A stretch of 64,000 nt of DNA from JAXGXT01 sp040772665. Its GTDB lineage: Bacteria > Bacillota > Clostridia > Lachnospirales > Anaerotignaceae. The notes beneath the pieces are model-generated. The model saw only the letters and a list, made by a program, of their open reading frames with translations. It did not search any database and was not told the DNA's origin. The DNA lies in contig JAXGXT010000002.1 of assembly GCA_040772665.1 (NCBI GenBank), positions 337,451 to 401,450 on the forward strand, in the 5' to 3' direction. Position 1 is the stretch's first letter. Each line of letters begins with the position of its first letter. A program made the position numbers and the translations under genes. Shown in pieces: positions 25,883-34,412 of the stretch.

Positions 25883-27172
25883 ATGGACTTTTTACAGGCA
25901 CTTGAGTATTTAGACACCCTTTATGGGCTTGGCAGTGATTTAGGATTAAAAAGAGTAATGATTTTAATGGACAAGCTTGGCAATCCCCAAAAAAAAATAA
26001 AGACAATTCATGTTGCCGGAACAAACGGCAAGGGTTCAACATGTGCAATGCTTTCAAGCATTCTTATTGAAGAAGGGTATAATGTGGGTGTATACACATC
26101 TCCCCATTTAGAGGAATATAACGAAAGATATACCATTAACAAAGAGAAAATTTCCAACGAGGATTTTGGAAAATATATGACTGTTGTTAAAGAAAAGTGT
26201 GACGAACTTAATGCAGAGGGAATTGGCCAGCCCACTATTTTTGAGGTGGTTACAGCACTTGGATTTTTATACTTTGCAGAAAAAAACATAGATTATCTTC
26301 TTTTAGAGGTTGGCCTTGGCGGACGCATGGACGCTACAAATGTTTTAGAGAACCCCTTGATTTCAATTATAACCTCAATAAGCAAAGATCATATGGAATA
26401 TTTGGGCGATACTCTTGAAAAAATTGCTTATGAAAAGGGCGGAATTATAAAAGAAAACTGTCCTGTTGTTTTATATACACAAACTGATGAGGTTTATGGT
26501 GCCATCAAAGAAATTGCCTGGGAAAAAGGGGCAAAGCTTTATTATGCAAAAAACCAGGGAACAGAAACTGTTTTTCAAAACATAACAGAAACTGTTTTTA
26601 ATATTAAAAATGATTATATTTCTTATGAAAATGTAAAAATAAGCCTTATTGGAGATTATCAAATTAATAATGCCGCAACTGCATTGCTTGCGGTTAAAGC
26701 ACTTATTGATGCAGGTGTTAAAATTTCAGAAACTTCTGTTTATAATGGAATTTTAAAAGCTAAATGGAGCGGCAGAATGGAAATTGTATCTTACGATCCG
26801 ATTGTTGTTCTTGACGGAGCGCATAATATTGACGGGATACATATGCTTGCGGAAAGTCTTGGACGGTATTTTAAGGATAAAAACATTACTTTGCTTGTGG
26901 GAATTTTAGGGGATAAGGAGTATGAAAAGATGATTGATATGCTTCTTCCTCTTGCTTCAAAGGTTGTGCTTACAGAGCCAAACAATTCAAGAAAGTGGAA
27001 TGTGGATAGCCTTACAGAAACTATTTCAAAGTTTAAAGTTGAGGTATATCGAGAGAAGGATATTGAAAAGGCTTTTGAGCTTTCTCTTAAAATTACAGGC
27101 AAGGATGATGTGCTTTGCTGTGCAGGAAGTCTTTATCTTATAGGAGAACTTTATAAGCTGGCAAGGAGATAA
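25883..27172 (+). CDS. folC: Folylpolyglutamate / dihydrofolate synthase
   Basis: Mur-ligase-family enzyme adding glutamate to folates. 429 residues from ATG 25883 (AGAGGTAAG upstream). P-loop VAGTNGKGSTCAMLSSIL, YTSPHLEEYNERY, TALGFLYFAEKNID with LLLEVGLGGRMDATN, and C-terminal DGAHNIDG and LVGILGDKEY. Followed at 2 bp by a 50-residue gene and then a TPR protein gene, likely one operon. Confidence 0.95.
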   Translation: MDFLQALEYLDTLYGLGSDLGLKRVMILMDKLGNPQKKIKTIHVAGTNGKGSTCAMLSSILIEEGYNVGVYTSPHLEEYNERYTINKEKISNEDFGKYMTVVKEKCDELNAEGIGQPTIFEVVTALGFLYFAEKNIDYLLLEVGLGGRMDATNVLENPLISIITSISKDHMEYLGDTLEKIAYEKGGIIKENCPVVLYTQTDEVYGAIKEIAWEKGAKLYYAKNQGTETVFQNITETVFNIKNDYISYENVKISLIGDYQINNAATALLAVKALIDAGVKISETSVYNGILKAKWSGRMEIVSYDPIVVLDGAHNIDGIHMLAESLGRYFKDKNITLLVGILGDKEYEKMIDMLLPLASKVVLTEPNNSRKWNVDSLTETISKFKVEVYREKDIEKAFELSLKITGKDDVLCCAGSLYLIGELYKLARR

Positions 27173-27174
27173 AC

Positions 27175-27327
27175 ATGATTAATTTTAAAGAAGAAATTAA
27201 AAAGTATGGGCAGATGCTTGAAATGGATGAAATTGAAGAAGCAATACAGACAACAGAATTAAAAGACATTATGGATATGCTTGGATATATAGCAAAAAAC
27301 TGTGATAATACTGTTAAAGATAAATGA
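27175..27327 (+). CDS. Small acidic helical protein, 50 residues
   Basis: Unrecognised. ATG at 27175 has AAGGAG (in the folC tail) upstream. Sequence is rich in Glu, Lys, Ile and Met (KEEIKKYGQMLEMDEIEEAI, then LKDIMDMLGYIAKN), predicted mostly helical and possibly a small coiled coil; one Cys near the C-terminus. Located between folC and the zinc-ribbon/TPR protein with tight spacing, so it is likely translated in the same operon. No function can be inferred. Confidence 0.65.
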   Translation: MINFKEEIKKYGQMLEMDEIEEAIQTTELKDIMDMLGYIAKNCDNTVKDK

Positions 27328-27355
27328 AAAATTAAAAGAAATTGAGGAACGGACA

Positions 27356-28717
27356 ATGATATGTCAAAACTGCGGAAATAGTTTTGAAGAGGGAAAGATA
27401 TGTCCTGTTTGTAAAAACGATGCTTTGCTTTTAAATAAAGCCAGAACTGCCTCGTTAAAGTTATATAACAAAGGTGTTATTTTTGCTAAAGACGGAGATT
27501 ATTCAAGAGCCATTGATGCACTTAACAGATGTATTCTTTTTGACAAAAGAAACTATGTTGCAAGAAATCTTCTTGGCATAGTCTATTTTGAGGTAGGAAT
27601 GCCCTTTGATGCTTTAAAACAATGGATAATAAGCTCTTCCATGAAAACAGAAAAAAACCCTGCTTCAAAATACATAGATTCTCTTCAAAAAAATGCAAGA
27701 ATGCTGGAAAAATATAATGATGCCATTAAAATGTACAACAGAGCATTAAAGCAGTTTGATTCAAACTGTGAAGATTTAGCTGTAATACAGCTTAAAAAAG
27801 CTGTTGATTTTAACCCTAAATTTGTGGAGGCCTATAACCTTTTGGCTCTTTACAGCATAAGCATAGGCGATAAACAAAGGGCTAAATTATACATAGACAA
27901 AGCTTTAAGCATAGATAAAAGAAACCCCAAGGCTCTTAGAAATCTTTTCGAGTTAAACTCAGACGGAGAAGAAACAAATAAAGGTGCATTTAAAACAGGA
28001 TATAACGAAAATGCTTACAGAATAAGCAAAGTGAAAAAGTTTATTAAAACAGAACTTGTTGCTTTTTTTATAGGCATGATTTTTGCCGCTTCAATTTCAT
28101 GGGCACTTGTTGCACCTGCCATTAAAAGCGGTCTTACTTCACAAATAGATGTTTTAGAAGATGAAGTGAAAAGGCTTAAAGAGGAAAATATTAACGGAAC
28201 ATCTACTTTTGCATTAAAATATAAAATCTTAGAAGAAGAGAATGACTTAATAAAAGCCGAAAACAACAAGTTTAAAGAAGAAGAAAAAAATAGGGAACAA
28301 ATAAATAATTTGCAGCTTTCAAATATTTATGTTGCAGGCGGAAAGCTAAAGGAAGCGGCAGAGCTTTTGATAACAATAATCCCTGAAAATTTCAGTTCAG
28401 AAGACGCAGGGCTTATTGAAAATCTTAAAAAGCAAGCATATCCTGAGGCGGCAAAGGACTACTATGAAAAGGGCAAGGAATTTTTTGCAAAAGGTGAAAA
28501 TGAAGATGCACAAACAAGTCTTTTAAAGTCTTTGGAGTTTGGAAACAAAGAAGATTTTATAGACAACGTGCTTTATATTTTAGGGCAGATTTATGAAGAA
28601 AAGGGCGATATAGCCCATGCAAAAGAATATTACGGAAGAGTTTTAAATGAATTTTCCGATTCAGATGTTTATTCTCTTTCTGAACAAAGGCTTAATGCTC
28701 TTCTTACATTAAATTAA
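27356..28717 (+). CDS. Zinc-ribbon/TPR membrane protein
   Basis: 453 residues. N-terminal zinc ribbon CQNCGNSF...CPVCKND (residues 3-22), then cytoplasmic TPR-like helices (GDYSRAIDALNRCILFD, about residues 45-215), one transmembrane helix at about 234-256, a coiled-coil (VLEDEVKRLKEENI), and C-terminal outside TPR repeats (AAKDYYEKGKEFFAKGENED, EKGDIAHAKEYYGRVL). An inside-out TPR scaffold across the membrane; partner unknown. Start ATG 27356 with GAGGAAC upstream. The earlier in-frame ATA-preceded extension overlaps the 50-residue gene and has no ribosome binding site. Confidence 0.8.
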   Translation: MICQNCGNSFEEGKICPVCKNDALLLNKARTASLKLYNKGVIFAKDGDYSRAIDALNRCILFDKRNYVARNLLGIVYFEVGMPFDALKQWIISSSMKTEKNPASKYIDSLQKNARMLEKYNDAIKMYNRALKQFDSNCEDLAVIQLKKAVDFNPKFVEAYNLLALYSISIGDKQRAKLYIDKALSIDKRNPKALRNLFELNSDGEETNKGAFKTGYNENAYRISKVKKFIKTELVAFFIGMIFAASISWALVAPAIKSGLTSQIDVLEDEVKRLKEENINGTSTFALKYKILEEENDLIKAENNKFKEEEKNREQINNLQLSNIYVAGGKLKEAAELLITIIPENFSSEDAGLIENLKKQAYPEAAKDYYEKGKEFFAKGENEDAQTSLLKSLEFGNKEDFIDNVLYILGQIYEEKGDIAHAKEYYGRVLNEFSDSDVYSLSEQRLNALLTLN

Positions 28718-28722
28718 ATTTA

Positions 28723-28760
28723 AAAGCGTGACCTCAAATTTATTGAAGTCACGCTTTTTT
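28723..28760. terminator. Bidirectional terminator
   Basis: AAAAGCGTGAC / GTCACGCTTTTTT between convergent genes (TPR protein on plus, RNA methyltransferase on minus); T-runs on both strands. Confidence 0.85.
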
Positions 28761-28763
28761 ATA

Positions 28764-29900
28764 TTATTTTTTTGGTGGTCTTGGGCTGTGAAACTGATAG
28801 TAGTCGATTTTTATTCTTCCGTTAAAAAGCTTTCTTTTTGCGTCTGCCTTTTTGCCGAAAAGAGATTCAAAATACTCCATGCTTGTAATAACATATGCAC
28901 CCCAGGTTGGGTTTGTTTTCATAAGGTTTCCCATGGCACGATAGAGGTTTTCCACTTCTTTAAGCTCTCCTATACGTTCTCCGTATGGCGGATTTGTAAT
29001 CATGCAGCCGTAATCTCCCACAAGCTTAACCTTTTCAAAAGGCATAACGGAAAACTCAATACAATCGTCAACTCCTGCTTTAACGGCATTGTCTTTGGCA
29101 ACTTCAATTGCCTCTTCATCCATATCACTTCCGTAAATTTTAGGCATAAAATCATAATCAACAGCCTTATAGGCATCAATTCTTGCTTGTTTCCAAATGC
29201 TTTTATCAATCCTTGCCCATTCTTCAGAAGCAAACTTTCTATTAAGCCCAGGAGCGATATTTCTTGCCATAAGAGCAGCTTCAATGGGTATTGTTCCTGA
29301 GCCGCAAAGAGGGTCAAGGAGTATTCTGTCTTTTCTCCAATAGCTAAGGTCAATCATTGCCGCTGCCATTGTTTCTTTAAGGGGGGCAACCATGGCTGTT
29401 TCTCTATAGCCTCTTTTATGAAGTCCTCCGCCTGTTGTATCAATTGTAAGAGTTGCGATATCATTTAAAAGTGCAACTTGAATTGTATAATCTGCACCTG
29501 TTTCATCAAACCAGCTTACTTGATATTTTTCTTTAAGTTTTTCAACAACTGCCTTTTTAACAATTGCCTGACAGTCAGGGACGCTGAAAAGTGCCGATTT
29601 AACAGACTTTCCTGTAACAGTGAACTTTCCGTCAAGAGTTATCCATTCTCCCCAATTAAGAGCCTTTGCGCCCTCGAAAAGCTGGTCAAAGGTTGTTGCT
29701 TTAAATTCGCCGACTTTAATAAGAACCTTGCTGGCAAAACGAAGCCAAAGGTTTGCTTTTGCGATGTCTGCTTCTGTGCCTGTAAATTCAACTCTTCCAT
29801 CAAAGGTTTTTACGTTTTCAAACCCAAGTTTTATAATTTCCCTTTTAACACAGGATTCAAGACCAAAGGTGGTTGTGGCAATTAAGTTAATTTTTTCCAT
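28764..29900 (-). CDS. THUMP-domain class I SAM RNA methyltransferase (YpsC/RlmL-N type)
   Basis: 378 residues. N-terminal THUMP and ferredoxin-like region (LIATTTFGLESCVKREI, EFTGTEADIAKANLWLR), then UPF0020-type methyltransferase: LDPLCGSGTIPIEAALMARN (SAM motif I), IYGSDMDEEAIEVAKDN, and the catalytic NPPYGER (N2-guanine type). It corresponds to the YpsC group of Firmicutes, expected to methylate 23S rRNA guanine. Ribosome binding site GGAG 8 bases before ATG. Confidence 0.92.
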   Translation of the reverse strand: MEKINLIATTTFGLESCVKREIIKLGFENVKTFDGRVEFTGTEADIAKANLWLRFASKVLIKVGEFKATTFDQLFEGAKALNWGEWITLDGKFTVTGKSVKSALFSVPDCQAIVKKAVVEKLKEKYQVSWFDETGADYTIQVALLNDIATLTIDTTGGGLHKRGYRETAMVAPLKETMAAAMIDLSYWRKDRILLDPLCGSGTIPIEAALMARNIAPGLNRKFASEEWARIDKSIWKQARIDAYKAVDYDFMPKIYGSDMDEEAIEVAKDNAVKAGVDDCIEFSVMPFEKVKLVGDYGCMITNPPYGERIGELKEVENLYRAMGNLMKTNPTWGAYVITSMEYFESLFGKKADAKRKLFNGRIKIDYYQFHSPRPPKK

Positions 29901-30044
29901 AGGGGTTTCTCCATTTCTTTTAAATCAATCTTTTGAATTAATGTTACCATTATAACAGAAAAATATATACTTGTGAATTTTTCTTGAAATATTTCTTTTT
30001 TAATTGTATATTTCTATATGTATGAAAAGAAAAGGAGAATTTTA

Positions 30045-31178
30045 ATGTATAAATTATTAAAGGTAGATAAAAGAGCCAAAAGAGGAGAGCTAACAACTGT
30101 TCATGGAGTTATACAGACGCCTGTGTTTATGAATGTGGGAACCCTTGCCGCAATCAAAGGTGCTGTTTCAACAGAAGATTTAGAAAATATAAAGTGTCAA
30201 GTTGAGCTTTCAAACACATATCATCTCCATCTTCGCCCCGGGGATAAGGTTATTAAAAAATTAGGGGGGCTTCACAAATTTATGGTTTGGGACAAGCCGA
30301 TTTTAACAGATTCAGGCGGATTTCAGGTTTTCTCTCTTTCTGCTTTAAGAAAAATAAAAGAGGAGGGCGTTTATTTTTCATCACACATTGACGGAAGAAA
30401 GATTTTTATGGGCCCTGAAGAAAGCATGCAGATACAATCAAACTTGGCATCTACAATTGCTATGGCCTTTGATGAATGCCCGTCGGCGGTTGCCGAAAGA
30501 AAATATGTTCAAAGTTCAGTTGAAAGAACAACAAGATGGCTTATACGCAGCAAAGAAGAAATTAACAGACTTAATGGTCTTGATAATACTATAAATAAAC
30601 ATCAAATGTTATTTGGAATAAACCAAGGGGCAATTTATGCCGATATAAGAATTGAACATGCAAAAAGAATTTCAGAAATCGAGCTTGACGGCTATGCAGT
30701 GGGGGGCCTTGCAGTTGGCGAAACCCATGAAGAAATGTATCATATTTTAGAGGAAACCGTGCCTTATCTTCCTCAAAACAAACCAACCTATCTTATGGGA
30801 GTTGGAACTCCTGAAAATATTCTTGAGGCAGTGGAAAGGGGAGTTGACTTTTTTGATTGTGTTCTTCCTGCAAGAAACGGAAGACATGCCCATGTTTATA
30901 CAAACCTTGGAAAGCTAAACCTTTTAAACGCAAGATTTGAACTGGATGACAGACCAATTGAAGAAAACTGCCAGTGTCCGGCTTGCAAAAGATATTCAAG
31001 AGCATATATAAGGCATTTGTTTAAAGCTAAAGAAATGCTTGCCATGAGGCTTTGTGTGCTTCATAATTTATATTTTTTCAATACTCTTATGGAAGGAATC
31101 AGAGTTTCTTTAGACGAGGGAAGGTTTCATCAATATAAAAAAGAAAAACTTGAAAGTTTTAAAATAGGAATAAATTAA
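30045..31178 (+). CDS. tgt: Queuine tRNA-ribosyltransferase
   Basis: Exchanges guanine-34 of GUN-anticodon tRNAs for the queuosine precursor preQ1. 377 residues. Seen: SNTYHLHLRPGDKVI, LTDSGGFQVFSLSALRKI with the active-site Asp region, YAVGGLAVGE, FDCVLPARNGRHAHVYT (nucleophile Asp) and zinc cluster CQCPAC...C...H. ATG at 30045 follows AAAAGGAG by 8 bases; an upstream ATG at 30018 is rejected. No queA lies beside it; yajC follows, as in many genomes. Confidence 0.96.
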   Translation: MYKLLKVDKRAKRGELTTVHGVIQTPVFMNVGTLAAIKGAVSTEDLENIKCQVELSNTYHLHLRPGDKVIKKLGGLHKFMVWDKPILTDSGGFQVFSLSALRKIKEEGVYFSSHIDGRKIFMGPEESMQIQSNLASTIAMAFDECPSAVAERKYVQSSVERTTRWLIRSKEEINRLNGLDNTINKHQMLFGINQGAIYADIRIEHAKRISEIELDGYAVGGLAVGETHEEMYHILEETVPYLPQNKPTYLMGVGTPENILEAVERGVDFFDCVLPARNGRHAHVYTNLGKLNLLNARFELDDRPIEENCQCPACKRYSRAYIRHLFKAKEMLAMRLCVLHNLYFFNTLMEGIRVSLDEGRFHQYKKEKLESFKIGIN

Positions 31179-31192
31179 ATAAGCCTTTCCCA

Positions 31193-31221
31193 TTGACTGG
31201 GCTTGGAAACTTTTATATAAT
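31193..31221 (+). promoter_or_regulatory. Predicted yajC promoter
   Basis: TTGACT, 17-bp spacer, TATAAT, 70 bp before the yajC ATG. Confidence 0.75.
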
Positions 31222-31290
31222 GTTACTATTCTGCAAATATGTATTTTGCATAATACGACCTAAAATACAAGTATAAAGGAGCGTTTTTGA

Positions 31291-31746
31291 ATGAATTTTG
31301 CTTTATTATCTACAGTAATTGACGGCGCAGGCGGAGGAGGCAGTGCTGCTTCCGGCGGAACAGCGGCAGGCGGAGGTCTTAGCGGTGGCTGGGGACTTAT
31401 GATTATTTATATGGTTGTTATTTTCGGAGCTATGTATTTTCTATCCATAAGACCACAGAAGAAAAAACAAGCACAAATGGAAGAAATGAGAAAAAATATT
31501 GATGTAGGCGACTCTGTGCTTCTTGCAAACGGTATGTTTGGAAAAGTTGCAGATATAACAGCAGAATGTTATATAATTGAATTTGGCACAAACAAAGGTG
31601 TTCGTATCCCTGTTGTAAAGCAGGAGGTTTATGCGAAAAGAGAACCAAACCTTACAAACAAAGCAGTTGAAGTGCCTGTGCCTGAAAAGAAATCTCTTTT
31701 TGGTAAAAAAGAAGAGAAAAAAGAAGACGGAAACAGCGTCCTTTAA
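31291..31746 (+). CDS. yajC: Preprotein translocase subunit YajC
   Basis: 151 residues. Unusual long Gly/Ala/Ser-rich extracellular N-terminus (residues 10-33, GAGGGGSAASGG) before the single membrane helix (WGLMIIYMVVIFGAMYF), then the YajC hallmark SIRPQKKKQAQMEEM and IDVGDSVLLANGMFGKVADI. C-terminus Lys/Glu rich. Accessory factor of SecDF. Ribosome binding site AAAGGAG. Confidence 0.93.
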   Translation: MNFALLSTVIDGAGGGGSAASGGTAAGGGLSGGWGLMIIYMVVIFGAMYFLSIRPQKKKQAQMEEMRKNIDVGDSVLLANGMFGKVADITAECYIIEFGTNKGVRIPVVKQEVYAKREPNLTNKAVEVPVPEKKSLFGKKEEKKEDGNSVL

Positions 31747-31754
31747 AAAATATT

Positions 31755-31813
31755 GAGTTAAAGTTTTGAAAAAGGGATACCTTAAATTTAAAGCTTTAAC
31801 TCTTTTGTTTTTT
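31755..31813 (+). terminator. Terminator after yajC
   Basis: GAGTTAAAG / CTTTAACTC followed by TTTTGTTTTTT. Confidence 0.75.
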
Positions 31814-31902
31814 ATAAACATATGCAGTTATTAAATTTTATTCACATCAAAGTATCCTCTTTAATATCATATATCATAAATCTATTTTAAGGGGTGCTGA
31901 AA

Positions 31903-32463
31903 ATGGCCATTAAAATTTATATTGATCAAGGTCATGGCCCAGGCGGCATTAACGGCGGTGCCGAGGCTTTTGGTCTTACCGAGCAGGATATAACCTTTCA
32001 AGTGGGAATATATTTAGCAAACCTTCTCAATAACACACCAGGATATGAGGCGAAAGTATCCCGTGAAACAATAACAACAATTCTTGGCTATAACACTGCA
32101 TCAAGCTTAGCGGCAAGGGTTACTGATGCAAATCAGTGGGGGGCTGATTATTTTATAAGCCTTCATTGCAATGCAGCAACAAACCCTGATTATAACGGAA
32201 CAGAGGTTATTGTGTTTAGTGAAATGTCACCTGCCTATCCGCTTGCACGATCGGTACTTGAACAAATTGTTCTGCAGCTTGGAACAAAAAATAATGGTGT
32301 TGTTGCAAGAACAAACCTTTATGTTTTAAGAAGAACGCAAATGCCGTCACTTCTTGTGGAGTTGGCATTTCTAACAAATTATAACGATGCGCAAAAGCTT
32401 AAAAATGACCAGTTTGGGTTTGCACAGGCCATCTATGATGGAATAAGAATTACACTTGGATGA
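31903..32463 (+). CDS. N-acetylmuramoyl-L-alanine amidase (Amidase_3)
   Basis: Zinc amidase cutting the MurNAc-L-Ala bond in peptidoglycan. 186 residues: IDQGHGP (zinc His), NGGAEAFGLTEQDITF (zinc Glu), FISLHCNAATN (zinc His), and LLVELAFLTN (catalytic Glu). There is no signal peptide and no cell-wall-binding domain, so it is either released by lysis, exported by another route, or acts on intracellular or prophage material. Close to CwlD-type enzymes in size. ATG at 31903 follows AAGGGGTG; the GTG at 31894 overlaps that site. Confidence 0.9.
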   Translation: MAIKIYIDQGHGPGGINGGAEAFGLTEQDITFQVGIYLANLLNNTPGYEAKVSRETITTILGYNTASSLAARVTDANQWGADYFISLHCNAATNPDYNGTEVIVFSEMSPAYPLARSVLEQIVLQLGTKNNGVVARTNLYVLRRTQMPSLLVELAFLTNYNDAQKLKNDQFGFAQAIYDGIRITLG

Positions 32464-32472
32464 TTTTTAAAA

Positions 32473-32519
32473 CCCCCGCAGATTTAATTTTTATTTTTTA
32501 AAAAAGTGGGGGCATTTTT
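32473..32519 (+). terminator. Terminator after amidase gene
   Basis: CCCCCGC / GTGGGGG arms around an A/T-rich loop, followed by CATTTTT. Confidence 0.8.
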
Positions 32520-32537
32520 ATTTAAACCTTATAGTTA

Positions 32538-32566
32538 TTGACTTTTTTTATTATATGATTTATAAT
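32538..32566 (+). promoter_or_regulatory. Promoter of tRNA-Pro
   Basis: TTGACT, 17-bp spacer, TATAAT, 14 bp before the tRNA. Confidence 0.85.
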
Positions 32567-32579
32567 ATTTCTTGCATGT

Positions 32580-32653
32580 CGGGGTGTGGCGTAGCTTGGT
32601 AGCGCGCATGAATGGGGTTCATGAGGTCGCAAGTTCAAATCTTGTCACCCCGA
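32580..32653 (+). tRNA. tRNA-Pro (anticodon GGG)
   Basis: 74 bases. Acceptor CGGGGTG / CACCCCG with discriminator A, D-arm GCGTAGCTTGGTAGCGC, anticodon stem CATGA / TCATG with loop ATGGGGT giving GGG (reads CCC and CCU), variable loop, and T-arm with GTTCAAATC. CCA is not encoded; a TTTTTT tract follows at once. Confidence 0.93.
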
Positions 32654-32903
32654 TTTTTTATTTAGAGCCAAAACACGTTATATTTATGCGAAAGCCTTAT
32701 ATTTACAGTGTTTGTCAATATCGTTATTTGTTAAGGTTAATATCCTCATTTCTTTTATATATGTAATATTTCTTTCTTTTTCGTTTACACTCTCACGTAC
32801 TGTGTTTGATGAAAGGTAATTATTGTGTCAATTATGTTGACATGGAATAAAAAGCAATAAGCAGTTGTCATAGCTATTAATATTTAGAATAAGTGTGATG
32901 CAT
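32654..32903. other. Gene-free 250-bp AT-rich segment downstream of tRNA-Pro
   Basis: No credible gene: the open frame starting at 32572 runs across the tRNA itself. No direct repeat of the tRNA 3' end is visible. Sequence is AT-rich with a TTGACATGG at about 32839. Left boundary of the unsettled region described in the findings. Confidence 0.5.
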
Positions 32904-32937
32904 AACCCTCAAGCTTAAAAAGTGCTTGAGGGTTTTT
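32904..32937 (+). terminator. Terminator-type hairpin overlapping pnuC remnant
   Basis: Perfect 11-bp stem AACCCTCAAGC / GCTTGAGGGTT with TTTTT on the plus strand. The minus-strand pnuC remnant has its stop codon inside it. Confidence 0.65.
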
Positions 32938-33391
32938 CTGAAATTGCTGTTTCTGCTTGCCGTTTTCCCATTTTGCGCCAGTTAATGAATCCATAAATGT
33001 CATTAACAAGGAATGCCATAAAGCAAACAACAACAGATAAGTATGAAATATCTTCAATTGCCGCCAAAACCCACAAAACAATAAGTATAATGTCGTTGGC
33101 TGCATATGCAAGAGCATAGTTGTGACTTCTTCTGAAAGTCAGGTACACAGCAACGAAACTTGTTGTTATAGAAATGGTGCTGGGGATAATATTTGCTGTA
33201 TGAAAAAATTCCAAAATGAAATAGAACCCAATGGTAACAATTATTGATAGAATCCACATAATGATCCATTCATTTCGAAATAGATAGTTGACCTTCACTT
33301 CTGCTTTATTTCCGTTGTATGGGTTTTTCATCCAAGAAATTAATGCAAATAATGCCATTGGCATAGTCATTTGCAAAATTATAATATATGC
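32915..33391 (-). pseudogene. pnuC: 5'-truncated nicotinamide riboside transporter PnuC remnant
   Basis: About 158 codons open. Several membrane segments and the PnuC C-terminal signature (VNDIYGFINWRKM; also YALAYAANDIILIVLWVLA). PnuC proteins are about 220-250 residues; here the first third, including the early substrate-site helices, is missing. A TAA in frame at 33392-33394 lies just upstream, and no pnuC-like sequence is seen in other frames beyond it. The only possible start codon near is TTG at 33376 with no ribosome binding site. No NAD-type leader is visible. Confidence 0.75.
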
Positions 33392-33394
33392 TTA

Positions 33395-33625
33395 TTGTAC
33401 TGGCTTGCGAGGATAGTTTAACACGTTCGGTATTGTTTCAGGAGTTAGTGGCTAATGAGTTTTAACTTAAGAAGAATGAGGGATAAACAGTGACAGAATT
33501 ACTGCCTCTGTAATGCAGGATTGACTGTAAACTACAATTAGTATAAAGTTGCCTAATAGGAATTACCACGTATTTAGAAAAATACGACATATAGATTTAA
33601 GTAAAAAATCAACAAGGAGACAAGT
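33395..33625. other. Gene-free segment between pnuC remnant and rluF
   Basis: 231 bp without an open frame of note. A TTGACT at 33531-33536 with a TATAAA 15 bp later is a poor promoter for rluF. It appears to be degenerate DNA. Confidence 0.4.
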
Positions 33626-34324
33626 ATGAGATTAAACAATTATATTAGCTCAACAGGGATATGTTCGAGGCGTGAAGCAGACAAGTTAATTGAACGAAAA
33701 AAGGTGCGGGTAAATGGCATAATTGCTGAATTAGGGTCTAGGGTGCAGGAGGAGGATAAGGTTTCAGTAGAGGGTAAAGTATTAAAGCAGAAAAGAAATT
33801 ATGTATATATTGCCTTTAACAAACCAGCCGGGATTACTTGCACAACAGAAAGACATATTAAAGGAAATATTATTGATTTCATAAATTATTCAGAAAGAAT
33901 TTTTCCTATTGGCAGGTTAGACAAGGATTCGGAAGGGCTAATTCTTCTAACCAACGATGGGGGTATTGTAAATGAAATTTTAAGAGAAGAGAATAATCAC
34001 CATAAGGATTATATTGTAACAGTGGATAAGCCAATTACCCCTCGTTTTGTTCAAGGAATGTCAAAGGGGGTTGAGATTTTTAATCCTGTTAAGAACTGCA
34101 ATACAGTAACGAAAAAATGTAAAGTGGAAATGATAAATAAGAATACATTTAAAATCACTTTATCCCAAGGTTTAAATCGTCAAATCCGCAGGATGTGTTC
34201 ACATTTTGGGTATGAGGTTGTAAAATTAAAGCGTATTAAAATTATGCATATTGAACTGGGTGAGCTGCCGGTTGGGAAATGGAGATACTTAACAAAAGCG
34301 GAATTAAAACAAATGATGAAATAA
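33626..34324 (+). CDS. rluF: Pseudouridine synthase, RluF-like
   Basis: Converts uridine to pseudouridine in 23S rRNA (RluF target U2604 in E. coli) and possibly tRNA. 232 residues: S4 domain (SSTGICSRREADKLIERKKV), FNKPAGITCTTE, catalytic Asp in FPIGRLDKDSEGLILLTNDG, LSQGLNRQIRRMCSHFGYEV. Ribosome binding site AAGGAGACA. Its early arginine codons are AGG, CGT, CGA and CGG, whereas neighbours use almost only AGA/CGT; together with its place between two broken genes this suggests transfer. Confidence 0.92.
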   Translation: MRLNNYISSTGICSRREADKLIERKKVRVNGIIAELGSRVQEEDKVSVEGKVLKQKRNYVYIAFNKPAGITCTTERHIKGNIIDFINYSERIFPIGRLDKDSEGLILLTNDGGIVNEILREENNHHKDYIVTVDKPITPRFVQGMSKGVEIFNPVKNCNTVTKKCKVEMINKNTFKITLSQGLNRQIRRMCSHFGYEVVKLKRIKIMHIELGELPVGKWRYLTKAELKQMMK

Positions 34325-34331
34325 AGGTGAT

Positions 34332-34371
34332 GCCAACTAATTGCTTATTGTACTTAGTTGGCATATTTTTT
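34332..34371 (+). terminator. Terminator after rluF
   Basis: GCCAACTAA / TTAGTTGGC, then ATATTTTTT. Confidence 0.85.
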
Positions 34372-34412
34372 ACCCTAAGCTGTTTCTGATATTAAAAAAG
34401 GCTGCAAAATAA

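Noticed and set aside
28728..29300. 190-codon plus-strand open frame opposite the THUMP methyltransferase
   Set aside because: Starts inside the terminator and is rich in Cys/Phe/Asn as antisense frames of this genome are; the methyltransferase on the other strand is certain.
31441..31821. 126-codon Phe-rich minus-strand frame across yajC
   Set aside because: Antisense of yajC and its terminator; no start signals.
32572..32766. Plus-strand open frame of 64 codons
   Set aside because: It runs through the tRNA-Pro gene; no ribosome binding site or protein-like composition.
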